64,000 nt of DNA, from assembly GCA_018221285.1 (NCBI GenBank), contig JAAOYJ010000003.1, positions 1-64,000 of the forward strand, written 5' to 3'. Below are positions 1 to 9,147 of the stretch, one piece after another. The notes below the pieces were generated by a model that made no database searches, was not told the DNA's origin, and worked only from the letters and a program-made list of their open reading frames with translations. Numbering within the stretch: the first letter of the stretch is position 1; each line of letters begins with the position of its first letter. The stretch is from Candidatus Pacearchaeota archaeon (GTDB lineage: Archaea > Nanobdellota > Nanobdellia > Pacearchaeales > GW2011-AR1). The position numbers and the translations under genes are program-made.

Positions 1-1604
1 ATTTCAGTCTCTCCTTCGCCATAATCTCCAGTTCCCAAATTTCTTTCTTTTTCCGCTCCTTCTACCCTTGTTGTCGTCTTAGTCCCAGTAACAGAACCCA
101 ACTTCTCTAAATCAACATCAACAGGTTCAGCAAAACCAACAACTCTAACTTGTTTACTAAAAATATTTTCCTCTCCTTGAGAAGAAGAAAGCATCTTAAT
201 ATCATCTCCTTTAAACCATTTTTTCCCAATCTTAATTCCTTTACTAGTAATCTTTCCTAAGACTCCTTTCACAAAATTAAAAGAGGGAACTCCAGTAGTT
301 TTATCAACAAATGATAATCTAACTTGTCTTGCCATAGAATCAATTTCATCCTCACTCAGCTTATCTGATTTTTCTGTCTTTGCAAAAAACACCGCATACA
401 AATCTTCTTTCTGCTGCTCTTTCTTAAACTCAACATAACCCAAATAAACAGACTTCCGACTAGAATCAGTGGTTTGATACAGATAATCCCCAACAGCATA
501 AGTCTTTGTCTGGCAATTTGTAGTTTTAGCATTCTTCCCACTTAATTCAGGAGTTACTTCTGCTTCTCCTGTTTCATAACCACAAATACTCAAATTCACC
601 CGAGGACTAATCATCAACTTAAAAGTATTACTTCCGCTAAGGAAACCTGAAGTTTCATCTTCCTTACACTTTATTGTAACTTTCTCATTAACCCCTTGTT
701 TCTCTATCTTTCTTACATTACACCTATTCTCCAAAAAGTCCTCTCCCTCCCCAACCTCAACAATATCTCCATTAATATTCAACTTCGCCCTTGTATCGGG
801 ATTCTCAAAACTATCTAACTTCAACTGCAATCTTGCTAAACAATCATCAAGTGTAGGAAGTGAAATCTTTCTTGAAGTCTCTCCTTTTTTCAAATCAACA
901 CTTGCAACCTTTCGCGTGCCATCATAAACCGAAACAACAGCACCTTCATTATCAATACTCTCTGCTCTCAAATACCCTCTTCTCTCCCAAAAACTATATT
1001 GATTCTTGTTATTCTCAAATTCAGCATCAGTCATCTCTGGAAGATAAAAACTAGACCTGCCTATTCCAAAAGCATTCTTAATATCATACTTAATCTTTGC
1101 AGTCATATTTCCTTTAACAAAATCAGGCATAGAAGATTCATTTTCATTCTTCTTTAAAACTATCACTGCATAGCCAATATTATTCAAAAATGGTGAATTC
1201 AAATTTCCCTTAACTCCCAAGGCTGCTCGCGCAGGATGAAACCCAACCCCAGAAATTTCAGAAGGAGTTTGTCCTGAAAAAGAAATACTCTCAATTGCTT
1301 CAACATCTATCAAAGGATTTATCTTTGTTGCTCCAAGCTGACAAAACACTGGAACATTTTGCTCCTCTAACAAATCACTTCTAACAACAGCAGGAGTACA
1401 TCCAAAAGGCGCAATCTGAATCAAAAAATCCTCTCCAGCCGCGCACATCTCTTTATGATAATCTACCGAAGAGCTTCCAACAAACGAACTAGAGCCAGAG
1501 GAATAATAATTCGATCTCATATAAGCTGCTGAAGTGAAAGACATTACTAACAAAACTCCAAATAAGAAAATTATTCCAAGCCGCATTTGTTTTTTATTTA
1601 TCAT
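1..1604 (-). CDS. Large secreted/membrane-anchored protein, C-terminal part cut off by the window edge
   Basis: Open frame on the minus strand from ATG at 1604 (MINKKQMRLGIIFLFGVLLVMSFTSAAYMRSNYYSS...) running off position 1; N-terminal signal peptide; ATGA overlap with the stop of the upstream gene. Confidence 0.75.
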   Translation of the reverse strand, partial: MINKKQMRLGIIFLFGVLLVMSFTSAAYMRSNYYSSGSSSFVGSSSVDYHKEMCAAGEDFLIQIAPFGCTPAVVRSDLLEEQNVPVFCQLGATKINPLIDVEAIESISFSGQTPSEISGVGFHPARAALGVKGNLNSPFLNNIGYAVIVLKKNENESSMPDFVKGNMTAKIKYDIKNAFGIGRSSFYLPEMTDAEFENNKNQYSFWERRGYLRAESIDNEGAVVSVYDGTRKVASVDLKKGETSRKISLPTLDDCLARLQLKLDSFENPDTRAKLNINGDIVEVGEGEDFLENRCNVRKIEKQGVNEKVTIKCKEDETSGFLSGSNTFKLMISPRVNLSICGYETGEAEVTPELSGKNAKTTNCQTKTYAVGDYLYQTTDSSRKSVYLGYVEFKKEQQKEDLYAVFFAKTEKSDKLSEDEIDSMARQVRLSFVDKTTGVPSFNFVKGVLGKITSKGIKIGKKWFKGDDIKMLSSSQGEENIFSKQVRVVGFAEPVDVDLEKLGSVTGTKTTTRVEGAEKERNLGTGDYGEGETE

Positions 1605-3466
1605 CTAAAACTTATCTCCAATCCTTTAGTTTCGAATATAAAATAATTATCCTGTAAGTTTTCAAGCGACACAGGGGTTGGCAAACTTTCTGCATTTATC
1701 TCAATAACACTTGAACCAGCAAGCTCATTCTCTAAAACATAATAATTCTCATTGCCTCCTCCTGCCAAAGCATTTGAAATAACCTGTGCAGGAATATCAA
1801 TATTAAAACACTGTTCTTTTGTCAATCCAAACAATCCTCCCACTCCTGTCTGCGGAACTTCCATACACTGTTCCCTTGTCATAGCATCCAACTTAATCGA
1901 AGAATTTCTATAAACTTGAACTTGAACCTCATACTGCCCTTCACTTAATTCGACACTCTTTTGATCCGGATAAACAACTGTCTTTGAGGAATCATCAGAA
2001 ATAAAATTCACAATCGCATTCTTACTATAATCACTTCCTTCCAACTTCAATTCAATATCCAACTCATAAAGCCGATCTAAGATAATATCAACACTCCCAG
2101 ATTCAGTGGTCGAGTAAACATATTCTGCATTCTCAAACCCTTCTGCTTTCGCAACAATTCTTCCATTGACGCACTGAGGGAATTCTTCAACAAGTGGATT
2201 TGTCGTCGTGCTTCCAATGCTACAAACTTCATTAAAACATTCATAAGAAATATCTGCAGGAACATGGTTCAGCCGAACATCGTAAGTATTCACTTCGACC
2301 CCAATATTTTTATATTCGCATAAACCAGAATCTTCAAATCCAACAGCGCTTGTATCCAAAGCCTCACGAGGAACATTTCCTTGGAGAACAACTGCAAGAG
2401 GAAACTGAAAAATTTCACCCGTGCCCCTTAAAGTATCACTTGAAAAAATCTGAACCAAAACAAGATATTTTACATTGTAAACAAAATGATAAGGAACATA
2501 ACAAAAACCTAGTGCCCCTAAACCTGGTTGGTTTCCAATAGGACTCGCCATTAAGATATTTCCTTCAGAAGGCGCAACCTCAAAACTCGCTGGCCACTCC
2601 TTTGAATTAATAAATCCCACATCTCCTTCTACAGGAACATCGATAACAAAATATTCATTCTCCTTCTTATTCAAAGAATAATCTCCTCCCTTAACTTTCA
2701 GTGCCAGCGTATTTACCTCAATAGCTTCCTGCAACTCATCAAAAACTTTGTCCCCGCTCCAAGTCATAGGCGAACACGTCAACTCAACACCATCAACTGG
2801 CGCATAAAGTCTCAAAGTATCAACAGCATATTCTTCTAAAAACAAATTCTCTTGCTCATACTCATAAATCTCAATAGCAGAATCATAGAGCACCCCCAAA
2901 TCAGACCGAACATCAATCTTATGATTTCTCACGACAACACTATCCTCTCCCTTCTTAATACTCAAATCCATATTCAAATTAACCCTTACATCATTGTCTC
3001 TAATATCAATCTCTGTCGCCGGAGTCTCCAAAACAATCTCAAAACCTTGCTCATAAAATCCCTCAAAAATACAATCTCTCACCTCATTATCTATAAATTC
3101 TCCTAGCTGTCTTTCCATCTCTCTCTTTGACGGAACCTGCTCTCTCTGAAGATTATTTCCAGAAACATAATACCAATAAGGAATAGAATTTCCTAGAAAG
3201 TTAAGCTGCGAAGAAAAAGGCATGTACTCTGAACCAAGTTCGAAATCCGGGAGCGTGATATATCCTGCTTGGCTTTCAAGAATATCAATTCCAACTAAAG
3301 TATCTCCCTCGAGACACGACAAGAAACTTGTATAAACAGGTTCAAGGTTCGCTGGAATTCCTTCAAGACCAAGTGAATCTCTAAACGTAAAATACACAAT
3401 AATGCCTCCAACAAGAACTATTGCAATTATAATAAAAACCGTTACTTGTGCTCTTTTGTCTCTCAT
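1601..3466 (-). CDS. Membrane-anchored extracellular protein with class III/pilin-like N-terminus
   Basis: 621 aa ORF; N-terminus MRDKRAQVTVFIIIAIVLVGG (basic then hydrophobic helix); Cys-containing extracellular part. Confidence 0.75.
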   Translation of the reverse strand: MRDKRAQVTVFIIIAIVLVGGIIVYFTFRDSLGLEGIPANLEPVYTSFLSCLEGDTLVGIDILESQAGYITLPDFELGSEYMPFSSQLNFLGNSIPYWYYVSGNNLQREQVPSKREMERQLGEFIDNEVRDCIFEGFYEQGFEIVLETPATEIDIRDNDVRVNLNMDLSIKKGEDSVVVRNHKIDVRSDLGVLYDSAIEIYEYEQENLFLEEYAVDTLRLYAPVDGVELTCSPMTWSGDKVFDELQEAIEVNTLALKVKGGDYSLNKKENEYFVIDVPVEGDVGFINSKEWPASFEVAPSEGNILMASPIGNQPGLGALGFCYVPYHFVYNVKYLVLVQIFSSDTLRGTGEIFQFPLAVVLQGNVPREALDTSAVGFEDSGLCEYKNIGVEVNTYDVRLNHVPADISYECFNEVCSIGSTTTNPLVEEFPQCVNGRIVAKAEGFENAEYVYSTTESGSVDIILDRLYELDIELKLEGSDYSKNAIVNFISDDSSKTVVYPDQKSVELSEGQYEVQVQVYRNSSIKLDAMTREQCMEVPQTGVGGLFGLTKEQCFNIDIPAQVISNALAGGGNENYYVLENELAGSSVIEINAESLPTPVSLENLQDNYFIFETKGLEISFR

Positions 3467-3591
3467 TTCTTCCCTCCTGAAACTTTCTTTTTGATTAATT
3501 CGATAATCTCAGTATTAATATCTTTGTCAATGAGCGCTTTAAACTTTTCCCACAATTTCTCATCCTCTATCAGGAGTAAATATTTTTTCAT
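3463..3591 (-). CDS. Small hypothetical protein (42 aa)
   Basis: MKKYLLLIEDEKLWEKFKALIDKDINTEIIELIKKKVSGGKK; TGA overlaps the ATG of the 1601..3466 gene (ATGA), suggesting translational coupling. Confidence 0.5.
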   Translation of the reverse strand: MKKYLLLIEDEKLWEKFKALIDKDINTEIIELIKKKVSGGKK

Positions 3592-3719
3592 AATAACCTC
3601 TAATTAATCCATCCTAAGAAAATCTCATATATAAATGTTTCTTATTAACTAACTTACTGAGTAAGTTAGTAAGTAAAAGATATTAATAATAATTAAAATA
3701 ACAATTAAACAAAATATTT

Positions 3720-3938
3720 CTAATTCCTCTTAGCCCTAAAATAATTTATCGCTCCAAAAAGCATAAAGATCCCTCCTGCAAAGATTATCCATGAATCAAA
3801 CTTGGAAACAACTTCTGGGATTGGATAAAACTGAAAAGGGACATTAATAAAATAAACCCCAAGAATCAAATAAATCACAAAGACAAAAGCATTCACCTTC
3901 TTCTTTTCATCTGGTTCTTCTCTCTTTCTCCCAAACAT
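3720..3938 (-). CDS. Small two-TM membrane protein
   Basis: 72 aa, two hydrophobic stretches. Confidence 0.6.
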   Translation of the reverse strand: MFGRKREEPDEKKKVNAFVFVIYLILGVYFINVPFQFYPIPEVVSKFDSWIIFAGGIFMLFGAINYFRAKRN

Positions 3939-3992
3939 ATTTAGTTAAATAAACAAACATATTTAAATATTCCTAAAGATAATTAACATCAA

Positions 3993-4064
3993 GGTCCCAT
4001 AGTCCAGTGGCTAAGACGTGTCCTTGACTTGGACGAGATCCAGGTTCGATTCCTGGTGGGACCA
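3993..4064 (+). tRNA. tRNA-Val (GAC)
   Basis: GGTCCCA/TGGGACC acceptor, T-arm CCAGGTTCGATTCCTGG, anticodon stem TGTCC/GGACG with loop TTGACTT. Confidence 0.85.
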
Positions 4065-4103
4065 TTCCACTAACTTTAAAAACCAAAAAAATCTGTTTCT
4101 ATC

Positions 4104-4424
4104 ATGAAAATACCTAAGACAACCAACAGATTTTGTCCTTATTGTAATAAGAAAACTCCTCAGAAGATCAAAGCATTAGGAACAGGTTTTGCAAGAGGAA
4201 CAATGACTCGAGGAGGAGGAAGAACAAGGGCCAGACTGAGAGGACTAGCAAGAGGCATTGGAAACTTAGGTAAGTGGGGTTCAAAACCAGCCCAAGCAAA
4301 GCACAAAAGAAAATCCAAAACAACTAAAAAACCAAACATAATGTACACATGTGGAGAATGTAAGAAATCCAAATACAGATCTTCAAAAAGAAATAAACGG
4401 ACTAGCAAATTAATACAAGAATAA
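4104..4424 (+). CDS. rpl44e: Ribosomal protein eL42 (L44e)
   Basis: MKIPKTTNRFCPYCNKKTPQK... with C-terminal CxxC zinc motif and basic body. Confidence 0.9.
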   Translation: MKIPKTTNRFCPYCNKKTPQKIKALGTGFARGTMTRGGGRTRARLRGLARGIGNLGKWGSKPAQAKHKRKSKTTKKPNIMYTCGECKKSKYRSSKRNKRTSKLIQE

Positions 4425-4425
4425 A

Positions 4426-5022
4426 ATGGCAAAACCAACAAAAAAGAAAAAAAGGTTTTTCGACGTCGAAATGCCAATCCTTGGAAAAGAAACTCAATTA
4501 ATAGGATATGAATTAAAGGATTTAGAAGGAAGATTCATCAAGTATGACTTGACAAGAACCTTAAGAGGTAAAAGTATGATTCTAAAATTAAAGGTAAAAA
4601 TTGAAGATGATAAAGCGACTTCTACTCCAAAGGAAACAAAACTAATGCCTTCATTCTTGAGACGGATGATGAGAAAAGGGACTAACTATGTTGAGGATTC
4701 ATTTTCAACAGAATGTAAGGATGCACAAGTCAGAATCAAACCATTTATGATCACAAGGAGAAAGGTCTCAAGAGCCGTAAGAAAAGCTCTGAGAGAAAAG
4801 GCTCGAGAGGAATTAACAAATTATGTGAAAGATAAAACAGCGGATGAACTATTCGACGATATCCTCAAAAACCAAATTCAAAAACCTCTAAGTCTAAAAC
4901 TGAAAAAAGTTTACCCTCTTTCTCTTTGCGAGATAAGAGTGTTTAAGGTTGAAAAGGAATTGGAAGTGAAGAAAGAGGAAAAACCAAAAAAGGATTCTGA
5001 TAAAATTAAGGAAGAAAAATGA
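4426..5022 (+). CDS. rps3ae: Ribosomal protein eS1 (S3Ae)
   Basis: FDVEMPILGKETQLIGYELKDLEGRFIKYDLTRTLRGKS... typical of the S3Ae family; adjacent to eL42. Confidence 0.9.
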   Translation: MAKPTKKKKRFFDVEMPILGKETQLIGYELKDLEGRFIKYDLTRTLRGKSMILKLKVKIEDDKATSTPKETKLMPSFLRRMMRKGTNYVEDSFSTECKDAQVRIKPFMITRRKVSRAVRKALREKAREELTNYVKDKTADELFDDILKNQIQKPLSLKLKKVYPLSLCEIRVFKVEKELEVKKEEKPKKDSDKIKEEK

Positions 5023-5582
5023 CAACATTCATTCTACATGGAGGATATCCTAACAAACCTTCTCAAAGTAATGATGATTTTTATTCTGAAATTGTAAAAA
5101 GGGTTCCAAATAATGGTAAAATATTATTCATTTACTTTGCTAGAAGCCAAGACCAATGGAAGAACCGTCTAGAAAAAGATATTAAAAACTTTAGAAAAAC
5201 AAAAACTCAAAAGAATTTTGAATTTGAAGTCGCAAGTCCTGAAATAAATAAGTTAACAGACCAAATAACTTCTTCGGACTGTATTTATATTAGGGGAGGG
5301 AGAAACTATACTTTAAAAGACATATTAACAAAAGTAGATAATTTTGGGAAACTAATAGAAGGAAAAATAGTTATCGGTTCCTCTTTTGGAGCATATATCC
5401 TTTCAAAATATTTTTATGGTAAAAGTAAGGATAGGATTGTTGAGGGGCTTGGAATTCTTCCAATAAAAGTTCTCTGCCATTATGATTCTTCCAAGAAGAA
5501 TCAACTTGAATTGCTGAGAGCTCATGGAGAGAATATTCCAATTAAAACGATTCCCGAAACAGAGTTCATTATAATAGAATAA
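5019..5582 (+). CDS. Peptidase S51 (peptidase E)-like protein
   Basis: ILHGGY...IYIRGGRNYTL...VIGSSFGAYILSKYF arrangement resembles the S51 fold (GGG..., GSSAGA). Confidence 0.6.
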   Translation: MTTFILHGGYPNKPSQSNDDFYSEIVKRVPNNGKILFIYFARSQDQWKNRLEKDIKNFRKTKTQKNFEFEVASPEINKLTDQITSSDCIYIRGGRNYTLKDILTKVDNFGKLIEGKIVIGSSFGAYILSKYFYGKSKDRIVEGLGILPIKVLCHYDSSKKNQLELLRAHGENIPIKTIPETEFIIIE

Positions 5583-5635
5583 CAAACCTTTTAAATTAAG
5601 ATTTCTTTATATTTACACTTCAGACGCTCTAAAAA

Positions 5636-6292
5636 ATGAATCTTATTAATGAAATTTCTAGTGAATTGACTAAGAGAAATATTTTTCATAAGATAGAGAA
5701 AAACTTCATAAGGACTAGAAAAAGCAAAATAAAGGTCCCAATAATAACTAATGACATCGCTTATCTCTTAGGAGTAATTAGAGGGGACGGATCATTATGC
5801 CAATCCAAAAGGAAAAAAGGAGGTTATCATTATATATTTAGAATCTATTCTGGAGAAGAGAAGTACCTAAATTATCTTAATAAACTATTCAAAGATTTAT
5901 TTTTGATAGAAGGAAAAATAATAAAAGATAAAAGAAAACAAAATGCTTATCATTTAGTAATCAAAAACGTGATTATCTTCTTTTATTTCGTTAGTTTAGG
6001 AAGTGAAATTGGTAAAAAGAAATTTGGAAAGCTTCCTCAAATAGTTAAAGATAAACAAAGATATTTTAGACATTATCTTGCAGGACTTGTTGATACCGAC
6101 GGAAGCACCTATAATAAAAGGATTCAATTAAAACAGAAAAGCAGACCCTTATTAAAAAACATTAGAGTTCTCGCGAATAGAATGGGTTTAAATTGTTCTG
6201 AACCAAAAGTAAATTATACTAATCAAAAACCTTACTACTATATCAGATTTGACAATAGATTGCCATTAAGATTGAAACAATCAAATTTTTAA
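5636..6292 (+). CDS. Free-standing LAGLIDADG-type homing endonuclease
   Basis: Two motifs: YLLGVIRGDGSL and HYLAGLVDTDGST; no host gene split around it. Confidence 0.85.
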   Translation: MNLINEISSELTKRNIFHKIEKNFIRTRKSKIKVPIITNDIAYLLGVIRGDGSLCQSKRKKGGYHYIFRIYSGEEKYLNYLNKLFKDLFLIEGKIIKDKRKQNAYHLVIKNVIIFFYFVSLGSEIGKKKFGKLPQIVKDKQRYFRHYLAGLVDTDGSTYNKRIQLKQKSRPLLKNIRVLANRMGLNCSEPKVNYTNQKPYYYIRFDNRLPLRLKQSNF

Positions 6293-6316
6293 ACCAATAA
6301 AATTTAATCTTATTAT

Positions 6317-6388
6317 GCCTGCGTAGCTCAGTGATAGAGCATTTGCCTTGTAAGCAAAGGGTCGGGGGTTTGAATCCCTCCGCAGGCT
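6317..6388 (+). tRNA. tRNA-Thr (TGT)
   Basis: GCCTGCG/CGCAGGC acceptor, anticodon stem TTTGC/GCAAA with loop CTTGTAA, T-arm GGGGGTTTGAATCCCTC. Confidence 0.93.
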
Positions 6389-6399
6389 TTTTAAAATAA

Positions 6400-6816
6400 T
6401 TAATTTCTCATATCAAGATGATATACTACAAAACCTGTACCTAAATTAACTCTATTCAAATAATTCAAAGAAACTTCTTCTGTTCCAAGATATTTAATAA
6501 CTAAATTTTTAATATCTTTTGTACCTACTGCTCCCCCCATATCTCGAGAATGATTTTTTATTACTTTAATATCTCTTTTAAAATTTGATTTAAGAGCTTT
6601 CTCAAACATTTCTTCAAAAAAACCTTGAGAACTCCATGTAATTCCTTCGAGGCTATCTGATTTAACAATCAGCCAATCAACCGGATTATCCAAAGAAGTC
6701 AATTTCTCAGAAATACGTAAGTAAAGGGTCTCTAAAAATTTGGTAATATATTCCCCTTCTCCATCAGGACAATGAGAATGATCTATAACTGTATAAATAT
6801 TTTGATCTTTTACCAT
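6400..6816 (-). CDS. Hypothetical protein
   Basis: 138 aa ORF, no family recognised. Confidence 0.55.
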   Translation of the reverse strand: MVKDQNIYTVIDHSHCPDGEGEYITKFLETLYLRISEKLTSLDNPVDWLIVKSDSLEGITWSSQGFFEEMFEKALKSNFKRDIKVIKNHSRDMGGAVGTKDIKNLVIKYLGTEEVSLNYLNRVNLGTGFVVYHLDMRN

Positions 6817-6866
6817 CTTTTCTTAAGAATACTTCTTTTTTAAGAATTTATGTGATTAAAAAATAA

Positions 6867-7205
6867 TCACTTCTTCTTCATCCTTTTCTTCTCTAACTTC
6901 TCTCTACTTTTCAAAAAACTCTTGAAAAACCAAAACTCAGACAAAAGATTTGGTATTGCCCAAAGAACCGAAATAAACCCCATCAAAAAAATATAGATAT
7001 AATAATCAGATATATCATCTGTTAAAAGAGGGTTACCTGTAATTGAAAAATAGATTAAGGAAATCCCTGCATAAATCAACACAACTGCCAGGAACTTCTC
7101 AAGAATTTCAGCAGGCTCGCTAATAAACTTTCTCTCAAGGATTAGTACAAATAAGTAATACAGCAAAAACGTCGATATCACAACAAGATACGCTATTCCT
7201 TCCAT
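6867..7205 (-). CDS. Membrane protein
   Basis: 112 aa with several hydrophobic segments. Confidence 0.65.
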   Translation of the reverse strand: MEGIAYLVVISTFLLYYLFVLILERKFISEPAEILEKFLAVVLIYAGISLIYFSITGNPLLTDDISDYYIYIFLMGFISVLWAIPNLLSEFWFFKSFLKSREKLEKKRMKKK

Positions 7206-7238
7206 ATTTGGTTAAAGAGAAATGTGTTTTTAAGATTT

Positions 7239-7298
7239 TAGTTACCCAACGTATTAAATTCTTTTCTATTAATTATTCTTCCCAATCCTCGCGTCAGC
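7239..7298 (+). repeat. Family C intergenic repeat, copy 1 (divergent)
   Basis: AGTTACCCAACGTATTAAATTCTTTTCTATTAATTATTC...CTCGCGTCAGC, alignable to the 17.9 kb and 24.1 kb copies. Confidence 0.5.
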
Positions 7299-7318
7299 AA
7301 GAACAATATTCCCCAGAA

Positions 7319-8176
7319 CTACTCTTTCTTCTCTTCCTTCTTTTTCTTAGCCCTTAATTCCATCAATTCTTTCTCATCATCAATTAATCTTTGTTTCACT
7401 ACTTTAACTTTCTCATCCTTCTCTTCCTTCAACTTCTCGACCTTATCAGTCATTTTTTCTAATTCCTCTTCAGCTTCCTCCAAAGTCTCTTCCTCAGCAC
7501 TCTCTGCAACATCTTCCTTCAAATCCTTTAAGCCCTTCTCTAATTTATGTTTATGTTTCTTAAAAACAAAAAACAAAATCCCAAAGATTAAAATCACTCC
7601 AATCCCATAATAAATATTTTTCATAGAAAAAGACCCCTCCCTCTCAGAAAATACAAAACCTACCTTCCTCAAAAAACCTTCTGAGCTTTCATTTGAGGCA
7701 TTTTGTTCAGCAATATTCTCAGCCCCATTAACATCATCGTTAGTTAATTCACCTGTCTGATTCTCAGTCGCATTTAAGTCGGTTTGATTTTCCACTAATG
7801 GCTCAATCTCTTCAAGAACAATCTCTTGGTAATCTTTATCAATTTCAACAACTCCAGGAATAAAAGTTAGTACAACCTTTTTACCAGCAGTAATATTCTC
7901 GAATCTTTCACTAAGAACTACATCACTCCCCTTCATCAAAAAAACAGATAAAATAAAAGTCTCTACATCATCTGAAAACACATAAGAAAACTCACCTGTC
8001 TCTCCAGAATTATTAGTCATAGCTAGAAAAGAAATTGGAGGAGGAGTTGGATTCAAAAATTGGAGGTTTAAAGTATGATTGGATAAAGTATTGATTTTTA
8101 TTTCAGTATCAATTGCACTTACGAAACTAACCAATAACAAACAAACAACTAAACTCAACACAATGCCTCTTTTCAT
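7319..8176 (-). CDS. Secreted protein with C-terminal TM helix and cytoplasmic charged coiled coil
   Basis: Signal peptide MKRGIVLSLVVCLLLVSFVSA, TM YYGIGVILIFGILFFVF, charged tail. Confidence 0.75.
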   Translation of the reverse strand: MKRGIVLSLVVCLLLVSFVSAIDTEIKINTLSNHTLNLQFLNPTPPPISFLAMTNNSGETGEFSYVFSDDVETFILSVFLMKGSDVVLSERFENITAGKKVVLTFIPGVVEIDKDYQEIVLEEIEPLVENQTDLNATENQTGELTNDDVNGAENIAEQNASNESSEGFLRKVGFVFSEREGSFSMKNIYYGIGVILIFGILFFVFKKHKHKLEKGLKDLKEDVAESAEEETLEEAEEELEKMTDKVEKLKEEKDEKVKVVKQRLIDDEKELMELRAKKKKEEKKE

Positions 8177-8276
8177 GGAGTAATTAAAATTTTATAATTT
8201 ATAAATATTACTCTTCTACAAAATATCTTTTATAATCTCTTCAAAACATTTATAAGAAATAATTCTATAGATAATC

Positions 8277-8426
8277 ATGGCAAAATTTAGCAAAGATCAA
8301 TGGATTGGTTTGATTCTGATTATTGCTGCGATTCTTATCTGGGTTCCTTTAGGCCCTCTTAGATTTCTTGGACAACTAGGTCCAATCGCAGTAGTTTTGA
8401 TTGGAATCTATCAACTATTTAGATAA
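8277..8426 (+). CDS. Small membrane protein (49 aa)
   Basis: MAKFSKDQWIGLILIIAAILIWVPLGPLRFLGQLGPIAVVLIGIYQLFR. Confidence 0.6.
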   Translation: MAKFSKDQWIGLILIIAAILIWVPLGPLRFLGQLGPIAVVLIGIYQLFR

Positions 8427-8436
8427 ACAAAAAGGG

Positions 8437-8500
8437 TTACTTCAATTTAACAGCAGTACCGTAAGCCAGCATTTCTGAAGCTCCTTGCATTATGCGAAGC
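8437..8500 (-). pseudogene. C-terminal remnant of a YbjQ/UPF0145-family gene
   Basis: Minus strand encodes RIMQGASEMLAYGTAVKLK*, identical at protein level to the C-terminus of the intact gene at 8592..8915 but with mostly different synonymous codons. Confidence 0.8.
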
Positions 8501-8587
8501 GACTGTGTCGGCGAGCGTCCAACGAAGTTGGGAATATAATAAACTATGCAAATGACTGTGTCGATTTGCGTCCGACAACGTCGGTGC
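8493..8587. repeat. Tandem pair of structured GC-rich repeat units
   Basis: TATGCGAAGCGACTGTGTCGGCGAGCGTCCAACGAAGTTGG and TATGCAAATGACTGTGTCGATTTGCGTCCGACAACGTCGG; each has a GAC-TGT-GTC hairpin and a second hairpin (CCAAC-GAA-GTTGG; CCGAC-AAC-GTCGG). Confidence 0.75.
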
Positions 8588-8591
8588 AAGG

Positions 8592-8915
8592 TTATTTGAG
8601 TTTCACGGCTGTCCCATACGCCAACATCTCGCTAGCACCTTGCATTACCATTGAAGTCATAAATCTCACATTGATAATAGCATCCGCCTTTAAATCAATC
8701 GCCTCATTAGCCATTCGATTAAACGCCTCATCTCTTGCATTCTTTGTCATCTCTGTATAAGTTTTTATCTCACCACCGACGATGTTTTTGAACCCAGCAC
8801 CAATGTCTCTTCCAATATTTCTCGCCCGAACAGTACTTCCTTTAACAACTCCCAAAATCTCAGCAACCTTTTTTCCTGGAATTTCTTCACTTGTTGTAAT
8901 AATTATTTCACTCAT
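8592..8915 (-). CDS. YbjQ/UPF0145 (DUF74) family protein
   Basis: MSEIIITTSEEIPGKKVAEILGVVKGSTVRARNIGRDIGAGFKNIVGGEIKTYTEM...ADAIINVRF...MLAYGTAVKL. Confidence 0.9.
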   Translation of the reverse strand: MSEIIITTSEEIPGKKVAEILGVVKGSTVRARNIGRDIGAGFKNIVGGEIKTYTEMTKNARDEAFNRMANEAIDLKADAIINVRFMTSMVMQGASEMLAYGTAVKLK

Positions 8916-9117
8916 TTTTACCCCCTTTTGACTTTTTTATTTTTTCAATATCATCCTCTTTCTTATTAAAGAAAACAAATATCCCAAGAATCAAAATCGG
9001 TAACCCATAAATCAAAATAAATAAACCTACAAAAAAAGAAAGTATTGTCAAAAACACTCCTAAAATAATCATCGCCATCCCAGTTATGGTTCTGCTAGTT
9101 ATATTACCATTACTCAT
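8908..9117 (-). CDS. Small membrane protein
   Basis: 69 aa with two hydrophobic helices; overlaps the YbjQ gene start. Confidence 0.6.
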   Translation of the reverse strand: MSNGNITSRTITGMAMIILGVFLTILSFFVGLFILIYGLPILILGIFVFFNKKEDDIEKIKKSKGGKNE

Positions 9118-9147
9118 AAAAAATTAAACCCATTTTAATTAATAAAG

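Noticed and set aside
4160-4477. 105-aa minus-strand ORF over eL42
   Set aside because: Antisense to a confident ribosomal protein gene; composition mirrors the opposite strand.
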